This document shows positions 43,201 to 54,416 of a stretch of DNA of 64,000 nt, one piece after another (the stretch's first letter is position 1; each line of letters opens with the position of its first letter). Source of the DNA: Rhabditoides inermis (taxonomy: Eukaryota; Nematoda; Chromadorea; Rhabditida; Rhabditidae); assembly GCA_963966185.1 (NCBI GenBank), contig CAWZYM010000425.1:464501-528500 (forward strand), in the 5' to 3' direction. The notes under the pieces were generated by a model. It did not search any database. It saw only the letters and a program-made list of their open reading frames with translations, and was not told the DNA's origin. The translations under genes were made by a program, and so were the position numbers.

Positions 43201-44575
43201 AGACATTGACAACATATTTTTGATACTTTTCATGTTGGTCTTTTATCGTTATTACTTAGTTTTCTATTGCCGTGGAAGTAAACACTGAAACTCCAACCTT
43301 GAGTACAGCGAGGGGCTTCTCGCCGCTCTTTGCCTCCTCCTGCTGCTTCTTCTCCTCTGCGGCGTGCGTCGACCCGTCCGGCAGCTGGAAAGAGGTGATA
43401 AGATCAGTAGAGCAGTAGATCAGTAGACCAATAGATCAATAGATCAGTAGATCAGTGAGGGAATCTACGTGATTTGAAAGATGATAGGTTAGAAAGTGAT
43501 TGGAATGATAGGATGTAGATCAGTAGATCAGTAGTTCACCTCATAGAGGAAGCAGTCGTTCCCGATGTGAGTGGGGACAGAGTGCGGCTCCCTCGGGTTG
43601 AACAGATTGCAGCACGTGTGCTCCACGCTGCAAACGTATCCATTAGACAAAATTATACAGGAAAGAGTACATGTAATTAGCATGGCACACATCCGGTTTC
43701 GGTCCCTATCACCAGACCGAATGTGTGATCCCATGTGAAAACGTATCACGTATTGGTTCAACGACACATAATGCTTAAGATCTTCAAAAATGGTAATAGT
43801 GACTTCAATTTCCGACCCAGTTGTTGCACCTTACCTCTCACCCGTCATTTAATTCACATCCGAAACGTATTCTCATGTTTCCAGATCACGAATGAGTTCC
43901 GTGCCCGAGGCTATTATGCAAATGAAAGGAACAGGGCGCGCGTATGGAAAGCGAGTCTTCGAGACCACCCGCTGACCCTTCAGAGAATTCATCTCGCCTT
44001 TCGACACGCGCCACCCATTCATCATGCGTGGAGAGGTCTTTTTGAGACACACGTACCCGAACGGTTTGCTGACCAGCGCTCGCGTCTTTTCAAGAATTCA
44101 CGTATCCTATGATTACCCCTCACTCCCTCAACCCAGGACCACTTTTTACTATTGCAACCTTGAATCAGTGAGTGCATCTAATCCTCTTAGACGCGGATTG
44201 AGGGGGAGATCATACGATTGGTAGGTGCGGGGACGTGTAAACAAGTAAACAAACATGTAAACAAACAAGTAAGCAACTCACGGTGCGGCGGCGGCTCCCT
44301 GGTGAACGTGAGCGACAAAGTTGGTCATGCCACCGCATTGCGGCTGCTTCGCATCGTACTCGCACTTCTGCAAATCGATCGATAATCGATAAATCAATAC
44401 TATCGATTTCAATGTTCAATCTCTGTGAACTCTCTGACCCAGAAACGTTTACAGTTTTTCGAGAGAGCGAAAAAAACAGCAGGGAGATTGAAAGTCGATC
44501 ACTTTCACTCTGTTGCAAGGGCGGATCACTCGCAAAAAAATGAGAGCGCGCATGACCGCGGCGGATGGACTTTCC

Positions 44576-44625
<50 letters not shown>

Positions 44626-44900
44626 TTCTCTCTCACTGGGTCACATCAAAGAGCAAAACACGTGCGTACAAATAAAAGTAGAGAATGAAACGAACCAGCT
44701 TCTGGTATCCACAGAGATCGAGCCTCTGACAGTGCATCCGGATCGTGTCATTGCCGAAGCTTTGCACCACGAGAATCTAAAGTACCGTAGCGTGAGCGCA
44801 AGTACAGTAGCATATATTCAAAGTACCGTACCTGGTCTCCCTCGCACTTGTAGGAGAGCGACGCGGCCAGAGGCAGCAGCCCCAGTAGCCACCACAACAT
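35732..44900 (-). CDS. qua-1: Quahog-like hedgehog-related protein with Hint domain (25 exons, 1,114 aa)
   Basis: The gene starts at the ATG at 44,900 (MLWWLLGLLPLAASLS, signal peptide). Exons: 44,900-44,832; 44,776-44,696; 44,367-44,282; 43,627-43,540; 43,384-43,298; 42,594-42,479; 42,116-42,065; 41,871-41,759; 41,700-41,589; 41,064-40,935; 40,739-40,630; 40,109-39,993; 39,914-39,833; 39,750-39,477; 39,194-39,074; 39,003-38,255; 38,169-37,941; 37,861-37,742; 37,064-36,979; 36,837-36,761; 36,660-36,597; 36,492-36,366; 36,233-36,117; 35,944-35,896; 35,820-35,732. All phases agree. Residues 17-130 are Cys-rich; about 380-830 are Gly/Asp/Lys-rich. The Hint domain opens at Cys906 (MSCFTGDTM), has SELH at 973-976 where TxxH is expected, and ends with VANGVLASCF near 1050. 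Hint domains cut themselves off by thioester chemistry. Cuticle/matrix function is inferred from the nematode family. Confidence 0.85.
37129..37203. repeat. (TA)n microsatellite in an intron
   Basis: About 37 uninterrupted TA dinucleotides between the Hint exons at 37,742 and 37,064. The stray copy at 2.2-3.3 kb lacks it, so the expansion postdates the duplication or was lost there. Confidence 0.9.
41129..41574. mobile_element. TA-flanked TIR element containing a tRNA-like module
   Basis: The left end AAGATACAGTGGCCTAT is the inverse of the right end ATAGGACCCTGTATCTT with two mismatches, and TA dinucleotides flank it (41,127-41,128 and 41,575-41,576). Inside, at about 41,378-41,450, a tRNA-like segment has an A-box-like TGTGGATAGCATG and a B-box-like GGGTCGATGCC. 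It is 446 bases, with no ORF, in an intron of the quahog-like gene. The combination looks like a SINE captured inside a MITE, or a composite element. Confidence 0.65.
41966..42037 (-). tRNA. Initiator tRNA-Met (CAT)
   Basis: A complete 72-base cloverleaf on the minus strand: acceptor stem AGCAGCG/CGCTGCT (7 bp), A1-T72 end pair, D arm GCGCAGTGGAAGCG, anticodon stem CTGGG/CCCAG around CCCATAA (anticodon CAT), and T loop ATCGAAA. The A1-U72 pair, three G-C pairs in the anticodon stem and the AUCG-type T loop are hallmarks of eukaryotic initiator tRNA. There is no intron. It lies between exons 42,116-42,065 and 41,871-41,759 of the quahog-like gene, in the same orientation, only 27 bases from the exon end. 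Confidence 0.95.
44578..44636. repeat. CT microsatellite in intron 2 of the quahog-like gene
   Basis: Long CT tract (GA on the gene's sense strand) between exons 44,776-44,696 and 44,367-44,282. Confidence 0.9.
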
Positions 44901-44904
44901 ACTG

Positions 44905-45072
44905 TAAACAAAGATGTGAACAAACAAACAAACAATCGCGATCACAACACAGAAAATGGCTGGCACAGGATTTGAGCGGTAGTGGGAACTGGATGGGGTG
45001 TGGTCAGTGGGGGGATACCGTAACCGGATGATGATAAGCCAATCAGAGGGGCGGGGCTTGGAGAGGGAGGAA

Positions 45073-45118
<46 letters not shown>

Positions 45119-45530
45119 CTCGCCCTGTGGGCGGAACAAGGAACGAGTAGCGATAACAACAAAAGGGAAATGGACTGCGAGTCTGGGCGTTTCTGTCAGA
45201 GAGAAAGACAACATCCACTTCCGCTGATTTATCTGCCGATCACAAATCACCGACACGCAATCAACCAGTATGCGACCACTGACAATAATCATGTTATAGC
45301 AATGAAGGCATACAGAAGCAGCATCGGATTCTAATCGTCGCGATCGCCGGGAATCGCCGGAGGAAACGAACAGGCGTCCGGGAACTGGATCCATAAATCA
45401 TTGCAGAGGCGCGAGAGAACACTGCGAATTCCACAGCATATCTCTTCTAATCCACTCGTTCGGCTATGCAAATATTGCCGATTTCACGAGGATTAATGGA
45501 AGTGATCACTGATGTGGGAGATCGGACAAG

Positions 45531-45572
<42 letters not shown>

Positions 45573-46371
45573 AAAAGGTACAACCATGTTTCAGATCATA
45601 CAAAACCCTAGATTACATGTCTTGATGTCAGGTGGAATTCTCGGGGAGTAAAACGGGCTAACAACAATGAATGAATAGACGCGACGATTTTTGAGAGTGG
45701 CTTGACACGGTTTGTGGGTTTCCCCTCCGATTTCCGTCTAGGACCTGGCGGGAAGAGCGCGAGATGAAAAGAAACGCCTATTTGGAATTGCAAGGATCTC
45801 CCCCCTCCCACATAGCAGCCCGAATAGGGTCAATGGGTAAAACATGGAGCGGCGCCGAGAGAGCGCGCCAAAGCGAGAGGCGCAGAGTGCGCGAGCGGTG
45901 ATCATGCGAGAAATAACCGCAAAGAGATGCTCGGGATTCGGGATTGACGTCGTTTGATAGTTTGATAACTTCAGTGATCATAGTAGCTTTTGACAATTCA
46001 GCCGTCAGTGAAATGAACATATGCCAAGAACCAAATGAACAGAGACAGAAGATAATAGATGATTAAAATCACCGTTCGGTCAAGCACTGGTTGGAATCAC
46101 TGATTGTGCTGATCAGACTATCATCTCTAGAACGGTCCTCGACAGGAAAGAATGCGGCACACAAACCGGTGAATCGAACTCGCTCGAAGCACTCGGACAT
46201 CCCGAACAACATGGAAAAAGAAAGAAACATGCTAGACGGATTCGAGCATGTTCATGACTAATGAAATCTAGCAAAAAAAAAAGAATCGATAGAACGTCAA
46301 TATTGCACGCCTGTGGGCCGAGAGACACGCATAATTCTCGGGAGAACACACAGACATATCCTGACTCTCGG

Positions 46372-46425
<54 letters not shown>

Positions 46426-46804
46426 GAGAGAGAGGGGGGAGGGGGGAGAGATGGGTGTCGCACAGCCAGTTCGCACGCACTGACCTCATTCGCTGTCTCT
46501 CTTTCATCTCGCACAAGTCTCATTTTCATTTCGCTCGTGGTTCGGAAAAAAACGACCTTCTCTCTTTCTGTGGAAATTAGGGGAAATCCGCACTCCGGAT
46601 TTCACACTCTGAGCGAAACGAAAACGCGCAAATGAGACTGGAACTGTTTTCGCGCAAAAAGACGGAATAGGCACAAATGAATTATAAACTGCGGTTACGG
46701 TCATTGGGAAACGGTTTCGAGGAAAAAGTGGATGCGGTTGAGAAGAGGTGAGTAGCCAACAACCCCACTACAAAAGAAGAGAAAGAGAGAGGGGGGGGGG
46801 GGAG

Positions 46805-46864
<60 letters not shown>

Positions 46865-47605
46865 GGTATAGAGGCGAGTAATGGGACGGGTTTGGACGCG
46901 GGACGAGAATCTCGAGGGATCAAGAAACTCGAAGGATTTGTGGATATGCATGCAATTAAAAATATTAAAAAAGGTAAAAGGCTAATCGAGAAACGAAGAG
47001 AACTTCACTACTTAGCATAGTCAAAAGAAAAGAAAACAAGTAGCGCTAATAATAAAAGTAAGTAGGAAGACGAATGATTTATGCGATTGGCGTGATGAAA
47101 TCTCTCCATGGAAGCCCCCGTTTCAGAAACACGTCAATTCAATCTAGAGAGATCAGATGAGGCGATACAAACAGACATCGTTTCTGGAAAGAAAACCGTT
47201 TTACACAGAAAACCAATATAATCAAGTAACCGCAACTCGACCGCAAGAAAAATTGTACTGATGAAACAGTTTTTGGTACAGCATTTAGGGCGATTTTAAA
47301 GAACAAAATTAACCTCACAATTAATACTTCGAGTTTTAGAAAACAACGACGACTCTCTGATGTTTTTTTTTATTCTCGCCAGTTGAAGGGGTTATTTTTT
47401 TTTAATTCAAGTTGGTCCCTCCACAATTTTCATTCCGCCTAACGCTATTATACTCGCTGAAGGAAACAAAAGTGATACGCGGAAATGAACCCACTCTAGC
47501 ACTTACTCCATGACGCAATGCCTGTGAGCCCCGTTGCGGCTCCCAGCTCGCAGCTCCGAATCTCTTCGAATCTTCTTCTGTCCAGATGCTGCTCATCCCC
47601 GACGC
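44905..47605. other. Upstream region of the quahog-like gene, no gene seen
   Basis: About 2.7 kb with several pure GA tracts (45,077-45,114; 45,535-45,570; 46,375-46,434; 46,806-46,861) and otherwise unremarkable sequence. Open frames are Arg/Glu or Ser/Leu microsatellite artefacts. No clear TATA box was identified for the ATG at 44,900. Confidence 0.5.
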
Positions 47606-47611
47606 GCTCAC

Positions 47612-48236
47612 ACAGGCAGCTTGCGCACTCGTCTTGGCAGATTCTTATAAAAACATGGTCATATACACAGTTTTTCATGCTGATTCCGAATATGAGCATA
47701 ACTTTTCCTAAATGGTTGTTTGAAACCAATTTGGACAGCCACCGAATAGACTACCCATGAAATGAAAATGACCTGTCGACAACAGCAGCGTGGCCGAATG
47801 GATAGTGAATTGGAAAGTTGAAAATGACAAATCTGAAAATGGTTATCTGGAAAACTGGCTAGCGCTGATTGGTACACGTAATGAGCGAACAGTGAGGTAG
47901 CCAGCTTTCCAGATAACCAATTTCAGATTTGCATAATTATCGAGAGGACAGGGCGACATACGCCGTCAAAGAGAACCGGCAAAAAGTTTTGCCGCATAGC
48001 GGCATTGCCTCGATACCGCACCTGTCATTTTCAACTTTCCAACTCATTATCCTTTCGGTCACGCTGCTGTTGTCGACACGTCATTTCATGGGTGGTCTAT
48101 TCGGTGGCTGTCCAAATTGGTTTCAAACAACCATTTAGGAAAAGTTATGCTCATATTCGGAATCATCATGAAAAACTGTGCATATGACCATGTTTTCATA
48201 AGAATACGCCAAGACGAGTGCGCAAGCTGCCCGTGT
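47612..48236. repeat. R1 repeat arranged as an inverted pair
   Basis: The left half (47,612-47,857) is the reverse complement of parts of the right half (47,895-48,236). The inner junction GGTTATCTGGAAAACTGGCT...CCAGCTTTCCAGATAACC is about 40 bases wide. The right half matches copy A at 26,900-27,262. The left half lacks an internal segment of about 100 bases (the GGCAAAAAGTTTTGCC region), so the halves are not a perfect palindrome. No coding frame. Confidence 0.7.
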
Positions 48237-48519
48237 CAGCGACCCCGAGGTGAACATCCATATCGATTGATATCGATTGAAACTTGAAGAGTCACCAGCA
48301 ATCCAGGTTCGACCCAGCGGGTGGGGAACGTATGTACGTCCGGATGACTCGCACCAGGATGGCAGCTTCAAAGGTTCCGAATTGGTGAATACTGCTTTTT
48401 ATATTTTTGCCCTTAAGTTTCAAGTTTATTTCGTGTGCAAGTCAAACACTTTCTGTTCAAATTTTATCCCGATAAATTCAAGTGTTAATACTATGGTGAA
48501 ATTCATCAATTTTACTTTT

Positions 48520-48760
48520 TCAGCGAATGCACAGCCGCCGCTGCTCCTCGTCGAGCAAGACGAGGTCGAACACCTTACGCACGAATGCGCGACTTGCGTC
48601 CACCGTGGCCTCTCCCAGGTTGTCGCTGAATTCGACGTGAGCGGCCAGTGCCTCTACTTCCTCGCCCACTTGGGTGTCGTCAGTGACGCACTGGGTGGAG
48701 CCTGGAATGCTGGTGACTCGATTCATCCCGCGCCTTCAGCACTCCCTGACAACAGATCGG
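48520..48760 (-). pseudogene. Fragment of a third H1-like paralogue
   Basis: The minus strand reads TDDTQVGEEVEALAAHVEFS and SDNLGEATVDASRAFVRKVF, clearly homologous to the last exon of the H1-like genes (TDDTQVGEEGGGADAEGEAL, SDNLGEATVGASRAFVHKVF), then ends differently at LDEEQRRLCIR. Flanking sequence also resembles the preceding intron. No winged-helix or lysine-rich exons are nearby, so this is a terminal-exon fragment. Confidence 0.7.
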
Positions 48761-49454
48761 GCACAGACTGTCCGCGAGTCAAAAATATACGGCATATACA
48801 GTGTGACGTATGCTTCGCATACGGAAACTTAGCATGCACTCAACGACACCCTCTGATGCTATCATCTCTCGCACACGAGCTTCGCTGACTCGTCTCTCTC
48901 ACACGCGATTCACACGTGCTCCGCCTCGCGCTTCGCACGTGCACCAAACGCGCATCGCACGTGCTTGTGATCTCTCGTCCTCGCGCTCTCTCCTCTCTCA
49001 CCCGCGCTTCGCATCATGTGTGAATCAATGAGAGAGAGAGTACAGGCAGACAGTGAGAGAGGGGCTTCTGGCTACATTCCTCAAAAAACCAACCGACCAA
49101 TCAACCTAAATCCAATTGCATCATTTTCCACACCACTCTCATGATCACTCCACTTCATGTCCGAGACAAATGCTAATTTGTTGTCATTCCAGACCACAAT
49201 CGCCTGCCGGCGATCTCCTCGGCACTTCTCCCGCACCTCATCACGCCACCACCCGTCCGTATAAAGACGGCAAAAATTGAAAAGACCGATGGATCCGGGC
49301 ACGAAAATTTCAAATGGATGATACGGTAACTAAGATCTTTCATGTTTTCGCGAGCTTACGTTTCACCAGAAATTGATAAGAAATGACCGTCATTACTTTT
49401 CGATAAACGCAGTGAGGTCGCTCAGAATTAGCAGCCAGCAGACATTGCTTCTAT

Positions 49455-49520
49455 GGCGCAACTTGTTAAAGTTTCGCCTGACAATCACGGGTCGCGAGTT
49501 CGGATCCGCTGACTAGTTTT
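49455..49520 (+). repeat. tRNA-like repeat
   Basis: TATGGCGCAACTTGTTAAAG followed by GAGTTCGGATCC at tRNA spacing resembles a degraded pol III head; the stems do not close. Confidence 0.35.
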
Positions 49521-49950
49521 GCTATAACTCTTTCGATACAGTCAGCCTACCTGCGAATCATAACTCGTGTAGAATTCAGTCAATCATTTGGGATTTTTGT
49601 CCACCTATAAGCGCTCCTCGGAGCCACTCAGATGGTCAACTTCATCTACACTTTCTTTTGCTCCTTTTCTCGGGATAAAACTGCCTTCTCGTGCCGTATC
49701 ACGTGTGTGTGTGTGTTCTTGTGTGTGTTGGGCAAGGTGCAAGCCACGTTCAACTCCGCTGTCGCCCACCTTGACCAGGTGGCGGTATGAGTTACTACAG
49801 TAAACGGAACAATGCCGTACAAAAATGATCGTTTTCCATCAGAGGTCGAGTTCTCCACGAGCGTCGGGATCTTTGTGTTCTCCTCCTTCTGCTGGGTCTC
49901 CTGAGAACGAGAGGTTATTTACAGTAACTCAAGGCGAAAGTAGTACCTGG

Positions 49951-50010
49951 TGTGCCTGTCTCTGCGGGGAGCAGTACGTCGGGCAGACGGGTCGTCGGGC
50001 GTCGCACGTG
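49951..50010 (+). pseudogene. GIY-YIG remnant of a canonical PLE
   Basis: The plus strand reads CACLCGEQYVGQTGRRASHV, matching the YIG half of the canonical PLE nuclease here (CDLCSEHYIGQTGRPLKTRI). No RT sequence accompanies it. Confidence 0.6.
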
Positions 50011-50569
50011 CTCTCTCCATCTCTCACCCGCGCGCCGCGTCGCGCATGAGTCAATGAGATAATACAGGCAGACAATAAGAGGCTTCTCGCCACATTCCTC
50101 AAGATCAACCAATCAACCAGGCTACACTCAATCAAACCACTTCCCACACCACATTCAATATCACTTCCCATCATCTTGGGAACGATGATGGGAAGTGATA
50201 TTGTGTTGAATGTGTTGTCATTCCAAGCCCAATCGCCTTCCGGCGATCTCTCCGGCGCCCTTTCCTCACCACATCACGCCACCATCCCTACAGTATATAA
50301 GTCCTCCGCCAAGCTGCTTTGTGGTCAACCTTCCATTTGCTTATTGCAACTTATCACTTTTCTCGTTTATAAATGTGCTTTCTTGCTGTATACTGTATAC
50401 GCATTGTGTGTGTGTGTGTTTCGGTAGAAGCTAGTCGCCACGTTCAAATCCTCTGTCTCACCTTGATCAGGTGGCGACACGAGTTACTTACATTTCATTA
50501 GACTTACATTTCATTAGAACCAACACTTTTCTAGATGTATACTCTCACGTCTTCGCTGCTGTCACGACA

Positions 50570-53500
50570 ACTTTCTAGAGACAGTTCGAACGTCTCTTCT
50601 GTCAACTCTCAAGTATCCGCATCTATCACATCACTTTTCTAGAAGCAGTTCTATGCTCTCATCTGTCTACTCTCACGCCTTCGCAGCGGTCACAACACTC
50701 AAGTAGCCGCGGCGATGACAAGATTTTTTTCTAGAGACAGTAGGTCTATGCTCTCTTCTCTCTACTCTCACGCTTCCCATCGGGCACAACACTTTTCTAG
50801 AAACATTTCTATGCTCTCTTCTGTCTACTCTCACGTATCCGCATCGATCACATCACTTGCATCACTTCTCTAGAAGCAGTTCTATGCTCTCTTCTGTCTA
50901 CTCTCACGTATCCGCATCGATCACATCACTTGCATCACTTCTCTAGAAGCAGTTCTATGCTCTCTTCTGTCTACTCTCACGTATCCGCATCGATCACAAC
51001 ACTTTTCTAGAAGCAGTTCTATGCTCTCTTCTGTCTACTCTCACGTATCCGCATCGATCACATCACTTGCATCACTTCTCTAGAAGCAGTTCTATGCTCT
51101 CTTCTGTCTACTCTCACGTATCCGCATCGATCACATCACTTGCATCACTTCTCTAGAAGCAGTTCTATGCTCTCTTCTGTCTACTCTCACGTATCCGCAT
51201 CGATCACAACACTTTTCTAGAAGCAGTTCTATGCTCTCTTCTGTCTACTCTCACGTATCCGCATCGATCACATCACTTGCATCACTTCTCTAGAAGCAGT
51301 TCTATGCTCTCTTCTGTCTACTCTCACGTATCCGCATCGATCACATCACTTGCATCACTTCTCTAGAAGCAGTTCTATGCTCTCTTCTGTCTACTCTCAC
51401 GTATCCGCATCGATCACAACACTTTTCTAGAAGCAGTTCTATGCTCTCTTCTGTCTACTCTCACGTATCCGCATCGATCACATCACTTGCATCACTTCTC
51501 TAGAAGCAGTTCTATGCTCTCTTCTGTCTACTCTCACGTATCCGCATCGATCACATCACTTGCATCACTTCTCTAGAAGCAGTTCTATGCTCTCTTCTGT
51601 CTACTCTCACGTATCCGCATCGATCACAACACTTTTCTAGAAGCAGTTCTATGCTCTCTTCTGTCTACTCTCACGTCTCCGCATCGATCACATCACTTGC
51701 ATCACTTCTCTAGAAGCAGTTCTATGCTCTCTTCTGTCTACTCTCACGTATCCGCATCGATCACATCACTTGCATCACTTCTCTAGAAGCAGTTCTATGC
51801 TCTCTTCTGTCTACTCTCACGTATCCGCATCGATCACAACACTTTTCTAGAAACATTTCTATGCTCTCTTCTGTCTACTCTCACGTATCCGCATCGATCA
51901 CATCACTTGCATCACTTCTCTAGAAGCAGTTCTATGCTCTCTTCTGTCTACTCTCACGTATCCGCATCGATCACAACACTTTTCTAGAAGCAGTTCTATG
52001 CTCTCTTCTGTCTACTCTCACGTATCCGCATCGATCACATCACTTGCATCACTTCTCTAGAAGCAGTTCTATGCTCTCTTCTGTCTACTCTCACGTATCC
52101 GCATCGATCACATCACTTTTCTAGAAACATTTCTATGCTCTCTTCTGTCTACTCTCACGTATCCGCATCGATCACATCACTTGCATCACTTCTCTAGAAG
52201 CAGTTCTATGCTCTCTTCTGTCTACTCTCACGTATCCGCATCGATCACAACACTTTTCTAGAAACATTTCTATGCTCTCTTCTGTCTACTCTCACGTATC
52301 CGCATCGATCACATCACTTGCATCACTTCTCTAGAAGCAGTTCTATGCTCTCTTCTGTCTACTCTCACGTATCCGCATCGATCACATCACTTTTCTAGAA
52401 ACATTTCTATGCTCTCTTCTGTCTACTCTCACGTATCCGCATCGATCACATCACTTGCATCACTTCTCTAGAAGCAGTTCTATGCTCTCTTCTGTCTACT
52501 CTCACGTATCCGCATCGATCACAACACTTTTCTAGAAACATTTCTATGCTATCTTCTGTCTACTCTCACGTATCCGCATCGATCACATCACTTGCATCAC
52601 TTCTCTAGAAGCAGTTCTATGCTCTCTTCTGTCTACTCTCACGTATCCGCATCGATCACAACACTTTTCTAGAAACATTTCTATGCTCTCTTCTGTCTAC
52701 TCTCACGTATCCGCATCGATCACATCACTTGCATCACTTCTCTAGAAGCAGTTCTATGCTCTCTTCTGTCTACTCTCACGTATCCGCATCGATCACATCA
52801 CTTGCATCACTTCTCTAGAAGCAGTTCTATGCTCTCTTCTGTCTACTCTCACGTATCCGCATCGATCACATCACTTGCATCACTTCTCTAGAAGCAGTTC
52901 TATGCTCTCTTCTGTCTACTCTCACGTCTCCGCATCGATCACATCACTTTTCTAGAAGCAGTTCTATGCTCTCTTCTGTCTACTCTCACGTATCCGCATC
53001 GATCACATCACTTGCATCACTTCTCTAGAAGCAGTTCTATGCTCTCTTCTGTCTACTCTCACGTCTCCGCATCGATCACATCACTTTTCTAGAAGCAGTT
53101 CTATGCTCTCTTCTGTCTACTCTCACGTATCCGCATCGATCACATCACTTGCATCACTTCTCTAGAAGCAGTTCTATGCTCTCTTCTGTCTACTCTCACG
53201 TATCCGCATCGATCACATCACTTGCATCAGTTCTCTAGAAGCAGTTCTATGCTCTCTTCTGTCTACTCTCACGTATCCGCATCGATCACATCACTTGCAT
53301 CACTTCTCTAGAAGCAGTTCTATGCTCTCTTCTGTCTACTCTCACGTATCCGCATCGATCACATCACTTGCATCACTTCTCTAGAAGCAGTTCTATGCTC
53401 TCTTCTGTCTACTCTCACGTCTCCGCATCGATCACATCACTTGCATCACTTCTCTAGAAGCAGTTCTATGCTCTCTTCTGTCTACTCTCACGTATCCGCA

Positions 53501-53755
53501 TCGATCACAACACTTTTCTAGAAGCAGTTCTATGCCTTCTTCTGTCTACTCTCACGTATCCGCATTGATCACATCACTTCTCTAGAAGCAGTTCTATGCT
53601 CTCTTCTGTCTACTCTCACGTATCCGCATCGATCACATCACTTTTCTAGAAGCAGTTCTATGCCCTCTTCTGTCTACTCTCACGTATCCGCATCGATCAC
53701 ATCACTTCTCTAGAAGCAGTTCTATGCTCTCTTCTGTCTACTCTCACGCTGTTTG
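50570..53755 (+). repeat. Minisatellite with higher-order structure
   Basis: About 3.2 kb of tandem units. The 64-base unit (A) runs ACTTTTCTAGAAGCAGTT...GCATCGATCACATC; the 73-base unit (B) has ACTTGCATCACTTCTCTAGA at its start and is otherwise the same. From about 50,790 to 51,840 the order is A-B-B, a 210-base period (A units begin at 51,001, 51,211, 51,421, 51,631 and 51,841). From 51,841 to about 52,800 it is mostly A-B (137 bases), with a variant A (AAACATTTCT). Runs of B and shorter units follow. The first few units (50,570-50,790) are more diverged. All six frames are closed, so it is non-coding. Confidence 0.95.
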
Positions 53756-54111
53756 TATGCCCCACTTCTGACATTTAGGGATATTTTAAGCGATCGGTTG
53801 TATATTCCGGTTTCAGTGATATAATAAAGCATTGGGTATACAATCCGTCATCAGCTGTTCAGCTGATTTTTTTTACTTGTATGTTCGCCTTTGCATGTAA
53901 ACATTTTGTATTTTTTTAATAATAGTCATGTTTCTTAGAAGTAGGTGTTGTTGTATTTTTATTCGTCATATCTATCGATTTCAACAAACAGCCAGTTCAC
54001 TCATTCATTCTCCTACGTGTTTTCGCGTCTGATTCTGATTCCTTCTTCGTGATCCATGATGTATTGATAACGAGCATGCCTGACCACTCTTGATGTCTCG
54101 CCTCTGTGAAG
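53756..54111. other. Flank between minisatellite and direct repeat
   Basis: Contains AATAAA at 53,823-53,828 and a CAGCTGTTCAGCTG palindrome near 53,853. No gene seen. Confidence 0.5.
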
Positions 54112-54320
54112 CCAAGAATCAACCTCTTGGCAGCACGTGAATACATTTTTAGAGATATTGGAAAACATGTGAACACATATTCGTTTCATACATGAGGTTA
54201 TCTAATTATGAACAAGAGGTTTAACAACATTCGCAAACACAAAAAAGTGACTTTGGTGCAAACTCGACGTTGTGATTGTGACTTTTCTAGTAGATCCAAT
54301 CCAGAATCGATATGATATCG
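54112..54320 (+). repeat. Direct repeat DR1 (empty site)
   Basis: Matches 62,836-63,278 in the same orientation almost base for base from TCTGTGAAGCCAAGAATC to GAATCGATATGATATCG, except that the second copy carries a 224-base MITE. DR1 ends 3 bases before the left arm of the large inverted repeat. Confidence 0.9.
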
Positions 54321-54416
54321 GAACCGCCCGCCAATTCCCACGAGTGATCTATGCTAATGTGTGCGCGAGTGCAGAGATCATTGAGTGCTGTCAGCGACTG
54401 ATCGTATGGATTGCAG

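Larger units (their letters stand above)
48830..50500 (+). repeat. Paired promoter-like repeat blocks with a PLE remnant
   Basis: Two blocks are homologous in direct orientation. Block 1 covers about 48,960-49,290 and 49,590-49,800; block 2 covers about 50,010-50,500. Shared marks are CGCACGTGCTxxxxATCTCTC, CAATGAGA, ACAGGCAGACA, CACATTCCTCAA, CAATCGCCT.CCGGCGATC, CATCACGCCACCA, a TATA-like box (GTATAAAG; TATATAAG at 50,294), a GTGTGTGTGT run and CACCTTGA.CAGGTGGCG. The function is unknown; terminal repeats of a retroelement are one possibility. Confidence 0.45.

Noticed and set aside
44513..46635. Open frames with long SLSL or RERE runs
   Set aside because: They translate CT/GA microsatellites and lack any non-repetitive coding part or splice support. 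The same applies to similar frames near 1, 7, 8.4, 29, 33, 36.5 and 56 kb.
50570..53755. Regular spacing suggesting a CRISPR array
   Set aside because: There are no unique spacers; whole units repeat with two lengths and a higher-order period, and the locus is eukaryotic.
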